This document shows positions 52,190 through 59,666 of a stretch of DNA of 64,000 nucleotides, piece by piece (the first letter of the stretch is position 1; the number at the start of each line of letters is the position of its first letter). This DNA comes from an uncultured Bacilli bacterium (GTDB taxonomy: Bacteria; Bacillota_I; Bacilli_A; RF39; UBA660). Under the pieces are notes generated by a model, which searched no databases, had not been told where the DNA came from, and saw only the letters and a list, made by a program, of their open reading frames with translations. The stretch covers positions 7,738 to 71,737 of the forward strand of contig CAKOXO010000005.1 in NCBI GenBank assembly GCA_934130165.1, written 5' to 3'. The translations under genes and the position numbers were made by a program.

Positions 52190-52850
52190 AATCACCAATC
52201 CTTTTTAAATAATATATTTTATATATTAATGCTTGTTTTGTAAATTTTCTAATACATTTATCCATTACCAAATAGTTGTTAATCACTATACAACAATAAT
52301 ACTATTGTACTCTAAAAGCCATTTGTACAAATAATGATTAAAATTTTCACCTCTTAAAACCTCATATATTCTTTCTACAAAGATATCATACAACAACTAA
52401 TCATTGCAGATATTTTACGAACTTTTTTAATACTTTATATTCGATTCAATAATATAAGTAAATTTCAATTTTTTATCTGCTAAATTAACTATGTGCTAAC
52501 AACAGAAATGAACATCAGTTACTTATTAATTTTTTAGTGCTATGTTAGGTGAATAAATTTTTTTAATCGTTAAGATATATTAAAAAAATAGGGATAATTA
52601 TAAATATTATTATATTCCTCAAAAAATTTAATCATTTTCACTTAATTACCTTTAGTGGAAAAATTGGTTACAATTATTCAACATAAAGACTATTGCCAAT
52701 ATAAGTCAACAATTTAAGTATATAGCAATCCTAAATAAAAATATTATTTATACATATAATGACCATTTTTTAGCTTTGAATTTAATATATATTCTTAGAT
52801 AAATTAATCTAATATATGTATCATAGTAGTCTATAGCATTTTTCTAAATA
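52190..52850. other. gene-poor AT-rich stretch
   Basis: About 660 bases with stops in every frame. I see no open frame with a ribosome site, no tRNA and no inverted repeat of note. It may be decayed DNA. Confidence 0.6.
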
Positions 52851-52853
52851 TCA

Positions 52854-52935
52854 TAAAAAAACTAACTATTCCTAGTTAGCAAATCTATTACTGCTTGAAC
52901 AAAAAGTTCAAACATCATATCAATTTGGTGCCAGT
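52854..52935 (-). repeat. imperfect direct repeat, copy 1
   Basis: Matches 55001-55080 in the same orientation: the terminator hairpin, AATCTATTACT, ATCAAT and the GGTGC...GTAA block correspond, with small gaps in between. The second copy is the 3' end and downstream region of a tRNA-Leu gene. About 2.1 kb with two odd genes lie between. Confidence 0.65.
52855..52879 (-). terminator. intrinsic terminator of the candidate RNA
   Basis: CTAACTA pairs with TAGTTAG across a four-base loop, followed on the minus strand by seven T's. Nearly identical to the tRNA-operon terminator at 55001-55025. Confidence 0.85.
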
Positions 52936-52997
52936 AAGGAGCAGGTCTAACAACTCCTAGGCAAAAAGATGATATTAAGTAATAAACTTACTAACTA
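52855..52997 (-). ncRNA. candidate small RNA or tRNA-operon relic
   Basis: A TATAAT at 53003-53008 (minus; weak -35) would start transcription near 52997. The stretch holds a hairpin AGGAG...CTCCT flanked by GCC/GGC, followed by ACCA, a TTGAAC-TTTTT-GTTCAA hairpin and a strong terminator (CTAACTA/TAGTTAG then T's). From ACCA to the terminator it is closely similar to the tail of the tRNA-Leu operon at 55001-55074. No coding potential. It may be a small RNA or what is left of a duplicated tRNA gene. Confidence 0.5.
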
Positions 52998-53041
52998 ACT
53001 ACATTATACACATTAACAAAACAAAAAGAAAGTATTTTATC

Positions 53042-54127
53042 CTACTTTCTTGTTTTCTTTAATATTGGTTTTTGTTCTTTTTCAAATTTATCATATGCTA
53101 ATGTTGAATATTTTTCAAATTCATAATTACTGCTTTCAGGCAATTTTGAACTTCCTAAAATACTATTATCAGTTCTTATTAATTCAATTTGCTTCTTTGC
53201 TTCTTTTAAATCTTGTTTAGTTACATTTGGATTTAATCTTAATGATATTTTAGGTGTTTTAGTTAAAATTATTTTTGCTGATTTTTTTAATTGTTCGAGA
53301 GTATATTTTGTTACGGGAATATCATAAAAATTAACTTTATAATTATTATGGTTAACAAAAAACATTTCAACACATTGAATAGAAATTTCCTCTTTGTTTG
53401 TTTTTATAATTAATAGAGGATTATCATAAAGCGGTATTTCAAAAGCAATGTCACTAATATCAAAATCATATATTTTTTTCTGAATGAAATCTAAAAAACA
53501 TGAATCTAAATTCAAATAGTCACCAACTACATTTGATGAATTACACTGAGTTTTAATATTTTCTTTTAAACTATCAACATTTTTTTGCATATATTCCTTA
53601 ATAGATTGGACTATCTTTTCTTCACTTTCTATTTTATATTCATTTTCTTGATATATCCCACCATTCAAATTAATAAAATATACATTATTATTTGAGTATG
53701 AAGTTTTATCTAATAATTTTTCTAATTCATCTCTTGTTCTATAACCTGTTCTTTTAAAAATTGGCATAACTTTATTAATTAATAATGCTTCATCATTATC
53801 TTTTACAGCATAACTTTCAATAATACTACCATCGACGATTCTAATATATGGTTTATCATATTCAAATAATTGATTTGCATAAATTCTTCTGTCAAATAAT
53901 CCTACTCTTGAATAATGTGTTGGTATATTTGAATAAGGAAATTGCTTTCTTCTTTCATCTTGTAAATATTTATTAATATAATAATTAGAGTTTTTTTTGT
54001 AATGAAATAAAATGTCATCTTGACTCAATATTGTAATCCCATCTCTATATGGTGTCATAATTTGAATACAATCATCTGCTACATAACAACTTTTTATTCT
54101 TTGTATTATTTCATTTGTTTTTTTCAC
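53042..54127 (-). CDS. uncharacterised protein of the tRNA-flanked island
   Basis: 361 residues, not recognised, soluble. Segments include 'DDCIQIMTPYRDGITILSQDDILFHY', a 'GLFDRRIYANQLFEY' patch, a helical middle with 'EEKIVQSIKEYMQKNVDSLKENI', strands such as 'LLIIKTNKEEISIQCVEMFFV', and a basic C-terminus ending KPILKKTRK. Starts with GTG at 54127 behind GGAGG at the usual distance. Lies between the imperfect repeats and beside the MobV-tail-like gene, so it may be plasmid- or element-derived. Confidence 0.65.
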   Translation of the reverse strand: MKKTNEIIQRIKSCYVADDCIQIMTPYRDGITILSQDDILFHYKKNSNYYINKYLQDERRKQFPYSNIPTHYSRVGLFDRRIYANQLFEYDKPYIRIVDGSIIESYAVKDNDEALLINKVMPIFKRTGYRTRDELEKLLDKTSYSNNNVYFINLNGGIYQENEYKIESEEKIVQSIKEYMQKNVDSLKENIKTQCNSSNVVGDYLNLDSCFLDFIQKKIYDFDISDIAFEIPLYDNPLLIIKTNKEEISIQCVEMFFVNHNNYKVNFYDIPVTKYTLEQLKKSAKIILTKTPKISLRLNPNVTKQDLKEAKKQIELIRTDNSILGSSKLPESSNYEFEKYSTLAYDKFEKEQKPILKKTRK

Positions 54128-54202
54128 GACTAAACCTCCATTAAATTTTTGTTTAATATTATAACATACTTATAACTATTTTATCACAAATTATCTTATT
54201 TT

Positions 54203-54970
54203 TTATAATTCTAAGTCGTTATTTTTCTTTTTATCTTCTTTATAATCTTTTATAATAGGCAAATCATATATTTTCTTATATTCTTTTTCAGTTATTATAT
54301 TATTTTCTCTTAAATCATTTGCAACATCTTTATATTTACTTTTTAATATATTACCAAAGAACCCTTTAACTCTTTCAGATATAAAGTCTACAATTTCATT
54401 AACTCTTCGTTTCCATGATTCTACTTTTGCTTCAAACACAATTACTTTTTTATTTAAATCTTTTATTGTATTTTTTGCTACTATTAACAAACTTTCTTTT
54501 CCTTCTAATTTTATTTTTAAATCTTCATTATCGTTGACTAAATTTCTAATAGTCTTATAATTATCATCTAAATCTTTTTTATCAGAGGATATTATCAAAT
54601 TATTTTTTGATAAAGGTTGTTGTTTTAAGTTTTCTAATATTTCTTTAACCTCATTTGATTTATCATTTATCTTATCTACATTTTTATTTATTTCAGTTAT
54701 TTTCTTATGTTGCTTGTTATAAGAATCTTTTAGTTTTATTTTCTCATTATAGCCATTTATAAAGACTTCTTCACTTTCTTCTAGTATTAAGTAATCATTT
54801 TCTTTAACTTTTAAAATGTGGAGTTTTGCATAGGCAATATTAGTGTTTTTAATTGATTTAATATTACCTGGTATAAATTCATATTTAACACAAGCAAACC
54901 GACATATCATATCTATCTTTCTATTAAGTTCATCACTTATTTTCAAATCTTTAGTTTCTATCTCAAACAT
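54203..54970 (-). CDS. MobV relaxase C-terminal-like coiled-coil protein (truncated)
   Basis: 255 residues. The N-terminal 85 residues are unplaced; then a long coiled coil (about 88-185) leads to 'WKRRVNEIVDFISERV' and 'KYKDVANDLRENNIITEKEYKKIYDLP'. That ending matches the C-terminus of MobV/Pre plasmid mobilisation relaxases from Firmicutes as I remember them. The relaxase catalytic domain, with its His triad, is absent, so this is either a remnant or a detached tail. The start at 54970 is preceded only by a weak ribosome site (GAGTGATGA), consistent with decay. Confidence 0.6.
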   Translation of the reverse strand: MFEIETKDLKISDELNRKIDMICRFACVKYEFIPGNIKSIKNTNIAYAKLHILKVKENDYLILEESEEVFINGYNEKIKLKDSYNKQHKKITEINKNVDKINDKSNEVKEILENLKQQPLSKNNLIISSDKKDLDDNYKTIRNLVNDNEDLKIKLEGKESLLIVAKNTIKDLNKKVIVFEAKVESWKRRVNEIVDFISERVKGFFGNILKSKYKDVANDLRENNIITEKEYKKIYDLPIIKDYKEDKKKNNDLEL

Positions 54971-55000
54971 AATCATCACTCATCATTTCGTTTTAAGCAG

Positions 55001-55025
55001 AAAAAAACTAACTATTTCTAGTTAG
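55001..55025 (-). terminator. intrinsic terminator of the tRNA operon
   Basis: CTAACTA pairs with TAGTTAG, then seven T's on the minus strand. Confidence 0.88.
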
Positions 55026-55080
55026 TAATCTATTACTTAAACTCAGGGATTGTCCGAGTATCAATCAATATGGTGCGGGT
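55001..55080 (-). repeat. imperfect direct repeat, copy 2 (tRNA-Leu tail)
   Basis: Terminator and 3' end region of tRNA-Leu; the partner is 52854-52935. The pair brackets the MobV-tail-like and unknown genes, an arrangement expected after integration at a tRNA 3' end or after tandem duplication. Confidence 0.65.
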
Positions 55081-55155
55081 AACAGGAGTTGAACCTGCAA
55101 GGGTTGCCCCACTAGATCCTAAGTCTAGCGCGTCTGCCAATTCCGCCATACCCGC
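55071..55155 (-). tRNA. tRNA-Leu (anticodon UAG)
   Basis: 85 bases including an encoded CCA. The acceptor stem is GCGGGTA/TACCCGC with discriminator A; the anticodon stem CTAGA/TCTAG surrounds CTTAGGA, giving anticodon TAG. The long variable arm (TGGGGCAACCCT) is as expected for tRNA-Leu, and the T arm reads GCAGGTTCAACTCCTGT. Confidence 0.93.
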
Positions 55156-55164
55156 AATAAAAAA

Positions 55165-55241
55165 TGGTGGACCCTATTGGACTCGAACCAATGACCGTTC
55201 GGTTATGAGCCGAATGCTCTAACCAACTGAGCTAAGGGTCC
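55165..55241 (-). tRNA. tRNA with anticodon CAU, probably tRNA-Ile2 (lysidine type)
   Basis: 77 bases including an encoded CCA. Acceptor GGACCCT/AGGGTCC; anticodon loop CTCATAA in the stem TTCGG/CCGAA. The GGACC start and CTCATAA loop resemble the Bacillus and Mycoplasma tRNA-Ile read with lysidine, as I recall them, more than the elongator tRNA-Met (which has a TTCATAC loop in Bacillus). Elongator Met cannot be excluded without a profile for TilS recognition. Confidence 0.85.
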
Positions 55242-55252
55242 ATCGCTATTTA

Positions 55253-55281
55253 ATGATAGCATATTTTTTTTAATTGTGCAA
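55253..55281 (-). promoter_or_regulatory. promoter of the tRNA operon
   Basis: Minus-strand TTGCAC at 55276-55281, 17 bases, TATCAT at 55253-55258, about 12 bases before the first tRNA. Confidence 0.7.
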
Positions 55282-55309
55282 CAAAAAATAGAGATTTTTT
55301 TCTCTATTT
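55282..55309 (-). terminator. intrinsic terminator of the 55304-55723 gene
   Basis: AAATAGAG pairs with CTCTATTT across an eight-base loop, then T's; overlaps the stop codon. Confidence 0.8.
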
Positions 55310-55723
55310 TCCTAACATATTTAATAAATTGATTTTAAACATATCTCTTTCTGGATCGGTTTTTGAAATCATAACACCTTTGTATGTAGAAAGTTCAGCT
55401 CTATGTCCTTCATCTAAAATTCCTTCTGGAGTGATATTAGTAAGTAGAATCACCTTTTTATCTGTATACACTGTATAATGTAATCTAATTTCACCATGAA
55501 CTTTAACAAACATTTTATCAGTTGGCAATTTTAATTCATAAGAAATTGTTTTAGCTTTTTCATCTTTGCTAATTTCTTCTCCTAAAAAGTTTCCTTTACG
55601 AATTTCTGGATAAAAGTTAAAAGTTAATTTCTTGTAAGCTAGCATGTTATACTTTCTTAAAGATCTTTCTTTTTTTCTAAAATCATTTTCATCCAAATAC
55701 TCAAATATATAAGAATTATCCAT
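55304..55723 (-). CDS. uncharacterised protein with strong promoter and hairpin leader
   Basis: 139 residues, not recognised. Soluble; an N-terminal basic helix ('DENDFRKKERSLRKYNML') then a mostly beta core ('ISYELKLPTDKMFVKVHGEIRLHYTVYTDKKVILLTNITPEG' in layout) and a short helix at the end. TTGACA-N17-TATAAT promoter, a 5' UTR hairpin and an AGGGGGTTG ribosome site make it a self-contained unit likely to be well expressed and perhaps regulated at the RNA level. Confidence 0.75.
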   Translation of the reverse strand: MDNSYIFEYLDENDFRKKERSLRKYNMLAYKKLTFNFYPEIRKGNFLGEEISKDEKAKTISYELKLPTDKMFVKVHGEIRLHYTVYTDKKVILLTNITPEGILDEGHRAELSTYKGVMISKTDPERDMFKINLLNMLGK

Positions 55724-55752
55724 ATATATTCAACCCCCTAAACATTATAGTA

Positions 55753-55775
55753 TTGAAGACCCCTGCTATCTTCAA
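55753..55775 (-). promoter_or_regulatory. 5' UTR hairpin
   Basis: TTGAAGA pairs with TCTTCAA across a nine-base loop (TAGCAGGGG) directly after the transcription start. It may stabilise the message or be a protein or RNA target; there is no T run. Confidence 0.55.
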
Positions 55776-55784
55776 AGTACACAC

Positions 55785-55813
55785 ATTATAGCATAATATT
55801 AGTAATTTGTCAA
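55785..55813 (-). promoter_or_regulatory. strong sigma-A promoter
   Basis: Minus-strand TTGACA, 17 bases, TATAAT; drives the 55304-55723 gene. Confidence 0.85.
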
Positions 55814-55852
55814 CATTTGTCATATAAATTGCCATTTATTATACACTTATTA

Positions 55853-57112
55853 TTAGTTTTTATCACTATTATATTTCCAATTTAATTGCTTTTTATATAC
55901 TTTATTTTTACTAATATCTCGCAAATCGAGATTATAGTTATTACCATCATTTAACTTTCTTAATGCTACATCTTTAAAAATGCTTACAGATGCATCTTCA
56001 TCAGTTACTTTATTTACAAGTTTGTAAGTTAAATATCTTTGGTAGTTTTCTTCTGTTTTAGCATCATATAATTTATTAAGTTTTACCTTTTCTTTTTTTG
56101 TTAAACTGTTAACTCCTTTGGTGTTGTTACACATTATTTGCATAGCATCTATAATAGATTTAACAGATAAATAAGAATTAGAAATATTAGTTTTTCCCCT
56201 AAAATCATTTCTAACCATTTTAAAGAATATATTGGCAAGTTTTTTCTTTCTACTAAAACTATTTTCTCTATTAAATTTAATTAGTGCATTCTCATATTTA
56301 TAATAAACTTCCCTAGATTTTATATTTTGAATTAATGTGTTTGTAGAAAATGATTCAACCTGTACTATACGATATTTAATATCTTCTTTAATAGCAGCTT
56401 TATAGTTTTCTTTTAAAGATAAAACATCTAACTCACCATCCAAATAAATATCATTCATTTGTTCCTCGTCTAGCATATTAAACATTAAATATTCACTTTC
56501 TATCTCTTCATATGAATGAGCTAGCTTTTGATTTTTATAGTTATATCTATTAGCTAAGAAAACATTATAATCCTTAAGACTTCTCCAAATATTAGAAATA
56601 TATTTACTTTTATTTAAATTAATGTTTCTCATTGCTAAAATTTCATATACATTACTATATTCATCAGCTGATTTCATTTTTCTTAAATAATCTTGTTCAT
56701 TTCGATTTCTATTAAAAATGAAATCATACACATCTACCATTCGTAATTTTCCTTCTGTATTACTAAAAATTATTGCAATAAGTGCTGAATATAGGGCTAA
56801 TTTTTTTATTCCAATATGTTTTACAGTTATATCTGGTGCCTTTGTTTTAAAAGAATCTTTTTCTTTTTCAGTGCCCTTTTTTGTATCAAACTCTGCTACT
56901 TTTTTTAAAAGTTCCGTTTTAGTTAAAAATAATACATTATTTTTAACCCTAGAGTCAGACAATGATTTAATATTTTCTTGATTGCAGTATTCCTTTATTT
57001 TCTCCTTGCCTATGTTTTCTGTAGTTTTTTGTATTTTATTATCACTATAGATTATTATTGATTTTCTCTTTTGGTTATCAGTATAAAATACTATCTGTTT
57101 TATTTTTTTCAT
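55853..57112 (-). CDS. uncharacterised protein with one membrane segment
   Basis: 419 residues, not recognised. The N-terminal 100 residues are polar with beta strands ('IKQIVFYTDNQKRKSIIIYSD'); a short hydrophobic helix follows at about 104-118 ('KLALYSALIAIIF'); the remaining 300 residues are helical and Lys/Asn-rich, with Tyr-rich patches. It begins nine bases after the stop of the preceding gene behind AGGAAG, so it is co-translated with that membrane-anchored protein. Confidence 0.7.
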   Translation of the reverse strand: MKKIKQIVFYTDNQKRKSIIIYSDNKIQKTTENIGKEKIKEYCNQENIKSLSDSRVKNNVLFLTKTELLKKVAEFDTKKGTEKEKDSFKTKAPDITVKHIGIKKLALYSALIAIIFSNTEGKLRMVDVYDFIFNRNRNEQDYLRKMKSADEYSNVYEILAMRNINLNKSKYISNIWRSLKDYNVFLANRYNYKNQKLAHSYEEIESEYLMFNMLDEEQMNDIYLDGELDVLSLKENYKAAIKEDIKYRIVQVESFSTNTLIQNIKSREVYYKYENALIKFNRENSFSRKKKLANIFFKMVRNDFRGKTNISNSYLSVKSIIDAMQIMCNNTKGVNSLTKKEKVKLNKLYDAKTEENYQRYLTYKLVNKVTDEDASVSIFKDVALRKLNDGNNYNLDLRDISKNKVYKKQLNWKYNSDKN

Positions 57113-57120
57113 TAGACTTC

Positions 57121-58413
57121 CTACTTCTTTAATTCCTTTTTGCCAGAGTACTTGTAACCATTATTCAATAAATATTTATTATCATAACTTGACCAAACAT
57201 AAGAATATGAATTTAAAATATTTCTTGTTCTAGTCATTTTAGTACATATTTCCTCATTTTGAGATACAGTTATATTTTCTGCTTGATATGAATAACTATC
57301 TACCATTTTACTAATATAACCATTACCGCAATAACTATTATAAGTGATACCATTATAAACATATTTATCAAAATATATTTCTCTATTTACAGATTTATTA
57401 TTTAGAGTCTTATTATATACATATTTTGTATTTAACGTATCTTTTGGTGGATAGGAATATTTTTCTGTTGATATATAGTTCCAATTACTAAGATTTGAAT
57501 AATCGGATGAGACTTTATATAAAGTATTATTGAATGAGATATAATCATATCCTTGGCATACTTTTAATAAATTAGAACCTACCTTTTTTATAGAAATTTT
57601 ATTTAAATTAAAAAATTGTTTATTATTTTGTTTTTCTATTTTTTCCTCTTTTAGGCATATACTATCACTTTCACAATTAATATTAGTCGCAGAACATGAG
57701 ATTATTCCGCTATTAACCCAAGGGGACCATGAACTATACAAAATACTATTTTCCTTAACATACTGATATATATATTCTCTATTTGTAGTATCAACTATTT
57801 CAATACTACCTTTGTATGTTGTTATACGTCGTTTTTTTGTGGTTTTCTTTGCTTGAGATATTGATTGACTTGTTTTTTTAGTTGATTCTACATCATCATC
57901 TTCACTTGTATTTTCATTTTCTATTAAAGTTTCTTTATTTTGTTTTTTATTGTTATCTTTTTCACATAAAAATGTAGAACAAGTTCCATTATCTTCTAAT
58001 TTTACTAAAATATAATCTTTATCTTTATTGCATTTTAAAAATATTTTCATTTCATAACTAATAGTTGATGTTTTTCTCAAAGTTACGTATGAAGAAGTAG
58101 AATTACATGTTTTATTGTTTGAGTCTTTTATAACCAATTTTTTATTTATTTCTTTTAAAGTAATCTTTTTATTAGAATCTATTATATCTTGAATATTTTC
58201 TTCAGTAAAATATTTTAATGCCTCTTTTTTTATTGCTTGCAAATTATCAGAAAGAGTTTTAGCAGCATTTTTTTGATAATTTGAATTATTATTTTTAGAA
58301 TTTTCTTTTCTTGTACATAAAAATACCACTAAAAACAAAGCTAAAATAATAATCATAAGTTTTATAAAAAAACGGCTTACTGGAAATAATTTTTCTCTAT
58401 AACTATAATTCAT
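57121..58413 (-). CDS. membrane-anchored Cys-containing extracellular protein, unrecognised
   Basis: 430 residues. A membrane helix at about 15-32 after a basic N-terminus (N-in anchor), then a helical stretch with Lys (40-85), paired Cys ('CNSTSSYV', 'CSTFLC', 'SCSATNINCESDSICL') and an acidic Ser/Thr linker (about 165-195). The C-terminal 220 residues are Tyr/Asn/Ser-rich beta with several Trp ('SSWSPWVNSG', 'NWNYIS'). Probably exported and disulfide-bonded. AGGAGAGG precedes the ATG at 58413; a longer frame to 58476 lacks a site. Confidence 0.72.
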   Translation of the reverse strand: MNYSYREKLFPVSRFFIKLMIIILALFLVVFLCTRKENSKNNNSNYQKNAAKTLSDNLQAIKKEALKYFTEENIQDIIDSNKKITLKEINKKLVIKDSNNKTCNSTSSYVTLRKTSTISYEMKIFLKCNKDKDYILVKLEDNGTCSTFLCEKDNNKKQNKETLIENENTSEDDDVESTKKTSQSISQAKKTTKKRRITTYKGSIEIVDTTNREYIYQYVKENSILYSSWSPWVNSGIISCSATNINCESDSICLKEEKIEKQNNKQFFNLNKISIKKVGSNLLKVCQGYDYISFNNTLYKVSSDYSNLSNWNYISTEKYSYPPKDTLNTKYVYNKTLNNKSVNREIYFDKYVYNGITYNSYCGNGYISKMVDSYSYQAENITVSQNEEICTKMTRTRNILNSYSYVWSSYDNKYLLNNGYKYSGKKELKK

Positions 58414-58486
58414 AACTACCTCTCCTATCAAGTTATTTATACTACCATTATTAGTCTCTAAAGTCAATAATAGCAAAGAAAAACAA

Positions 58487-58741
58487 TTATAAATTTAACT
58501 CTATAATTGTTTGACCTTCATTAAAATTATCTAATTTAAAACTTCTTACATTTTTGTTGTTTTTTAATTCGTTATGAACCGCTTTTTTTACTATTCCTTT
58601 ACCAATTCCATGTATTACAACTATTTTTTCATTTTTTAGTGTAATATTATCATTTACAAAATTTTTTACTAGAATCGCTGCTATATCTCCCGTTTCACCA
58701 TGTAAATCAATAGTTGGTAAATTCTTATATAATATCATCAT
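58487..58741 (-). CDS. stand-alone Smr domain protein
   Basis: 84 residues: 'TIDLHGETGDIAAILVKNFV', 'VVIHGIGKGIVKKAVHNEL' and 'GQTIIEL' are the Smr signatures (DLHG and HGxGxG). Smr domains nick or bind nucleic acids and are usually the C-terminus of MutS2. Here it stands alone and overlaps the PfkB gene by 17 bases, sharing the ATGATGATA start region. Confidence 0.88.
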   Translation of the reverse strand: MMILYKNLPTIDLHGETGDIAAILVKNFVNDNITLKNEKIVVIHGIGKGIVKKAVHNELKNNKNVRSFKLDNFNEGQTIIELNL

Positions 58742-59627
58742 TATACCTATTTAATACTTTCTCTAATTCTGGTATAGCAAATCTACTACCAATAACTTCT
58801 GTTGATAAAGCAGCTGTAATAGAAGCTAATTCAATTGACTCTTCTAATGCGTATCCATTAGATATGAAATAAGCAAAAGCTCCATGGAATATATCTCCTG
58901 CTCCAGTTGAATCAATCGGTTTAACCTTAATACTAGGAATAATTTTATAATCATCAATTTTGGTAAAACAGCCCTTATCTTCCAAAGTAATGATTACATT
59001 TGTTTTAAAATATATTTTCAAATATTCATATATAGAAATTAGTGATTCCTTATCGTTATAGTCAATTGTTTGATTAGTAAATATTTCTGCAAAATCCTTG
59101 GAACAGATTACATAAGTTACCATTTTTCCTAATTCTTTTGTATATTCATTTACCCTTCCAGCATCCAATATACTTATTGCATTAGGATTATTAAGAATAA
59201 CTTTTTTTGCTGTTTCATAGTGTTCTCCATCAACCAATAAAATATCAAAATCATTAACATCAACGTTTTTTTTAATACTTAGTGGTAAGCTTTCTTTAGC
59301 AGTTATAATAGTTCTACTACCATTTTTTAAATTAGATATTATATAGCTTGAATCTGTATTACATTCATCATTTTTTTCTATATAGGTTGTATCAACACCT
59401 ATATTTTTAAATTCTTCTATGACCTTCTCCCCATAGTAATCATTACCAACAATTCCTACAAAAGTTGTATTAATACCCCATTTAGAAAGTAAATAAGCTG
59501 CATTGGAAGCAGGTCCACCACCACATTCAATTTTCTCTTTAATTCTATATTTAATATTTTCTTTTGGATACCCATTAATAGGTAGAGTTGTATCAAACGT
59601 TGCATGACCAACACATACAGCTTTCAT
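58725..59627 (-). CDS. PfkB family carbohydrate kinase
   Basis: 300 residues. Ribokinase fold: N-terminal 'VCVGHATFDTTLPINGYP', 'CGGGPASNAAYLLSKWGINTTFVGIVGNDYYG' and the C-terminal 'DSTGAGDIFHGAFAYFISNG' with the catalytic Asp and anion hole. The sugar substrate is unknown (ribokinase, fructokinase or pseudouridine kinase class). GAGGTGATA ribosome site; an extended -10 (TGATATAAT) lies just upstream. Shares an operon with the Smr gene. Confidence 0.9.
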   Translation of the reverse strand: MKAVCVGHATFDTTLPINGYPKENIKYRIKEKIECGGGPASNAAYLLSKWGINTTFVGIVGNDYYGEKVIEEFKNIGVDTTYIEKNDECNTDSSYIISNLKNGSRTIITAKESLPLSIKKNVDVNDFDILLVDGEHYETAKKVILNNPNAISILDAGRVNEYTKELGKMVTYVICSKDFAEIFTNQTIDYNDKESLISIYEYLKIYFKTNVIITLEDKGCFTKIDDYKIIPSIKVKPIDSTGAGDIFHGAFAYFISNGYALEESIELASITAALSTEVIGSRFAIPELEKVLNRYNDDII

Positions 59628-59666
59628 ATTATCACCTCTATATTATATCAACACTATTTTACTGTT

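Noticed and set aside
52190..52850. Degraded gene in the gap
   Set aside because: Stops occur in all frames and I could not recognise any protein fragment; recorded as empty instead.
52920..52960. Similarity to the GGAAGGAAGCAGC motif of SRP RNA on the plus strand
   Set aside because: Only a short AAGGAGCAGG core matches, pairing of the SRP tip is absent, and the terminator lies on the other strand.
53042..54127. Replication initiator or toxin assignment for the island gene
   Set aside because: No motif supports a specific function; left as unknown.
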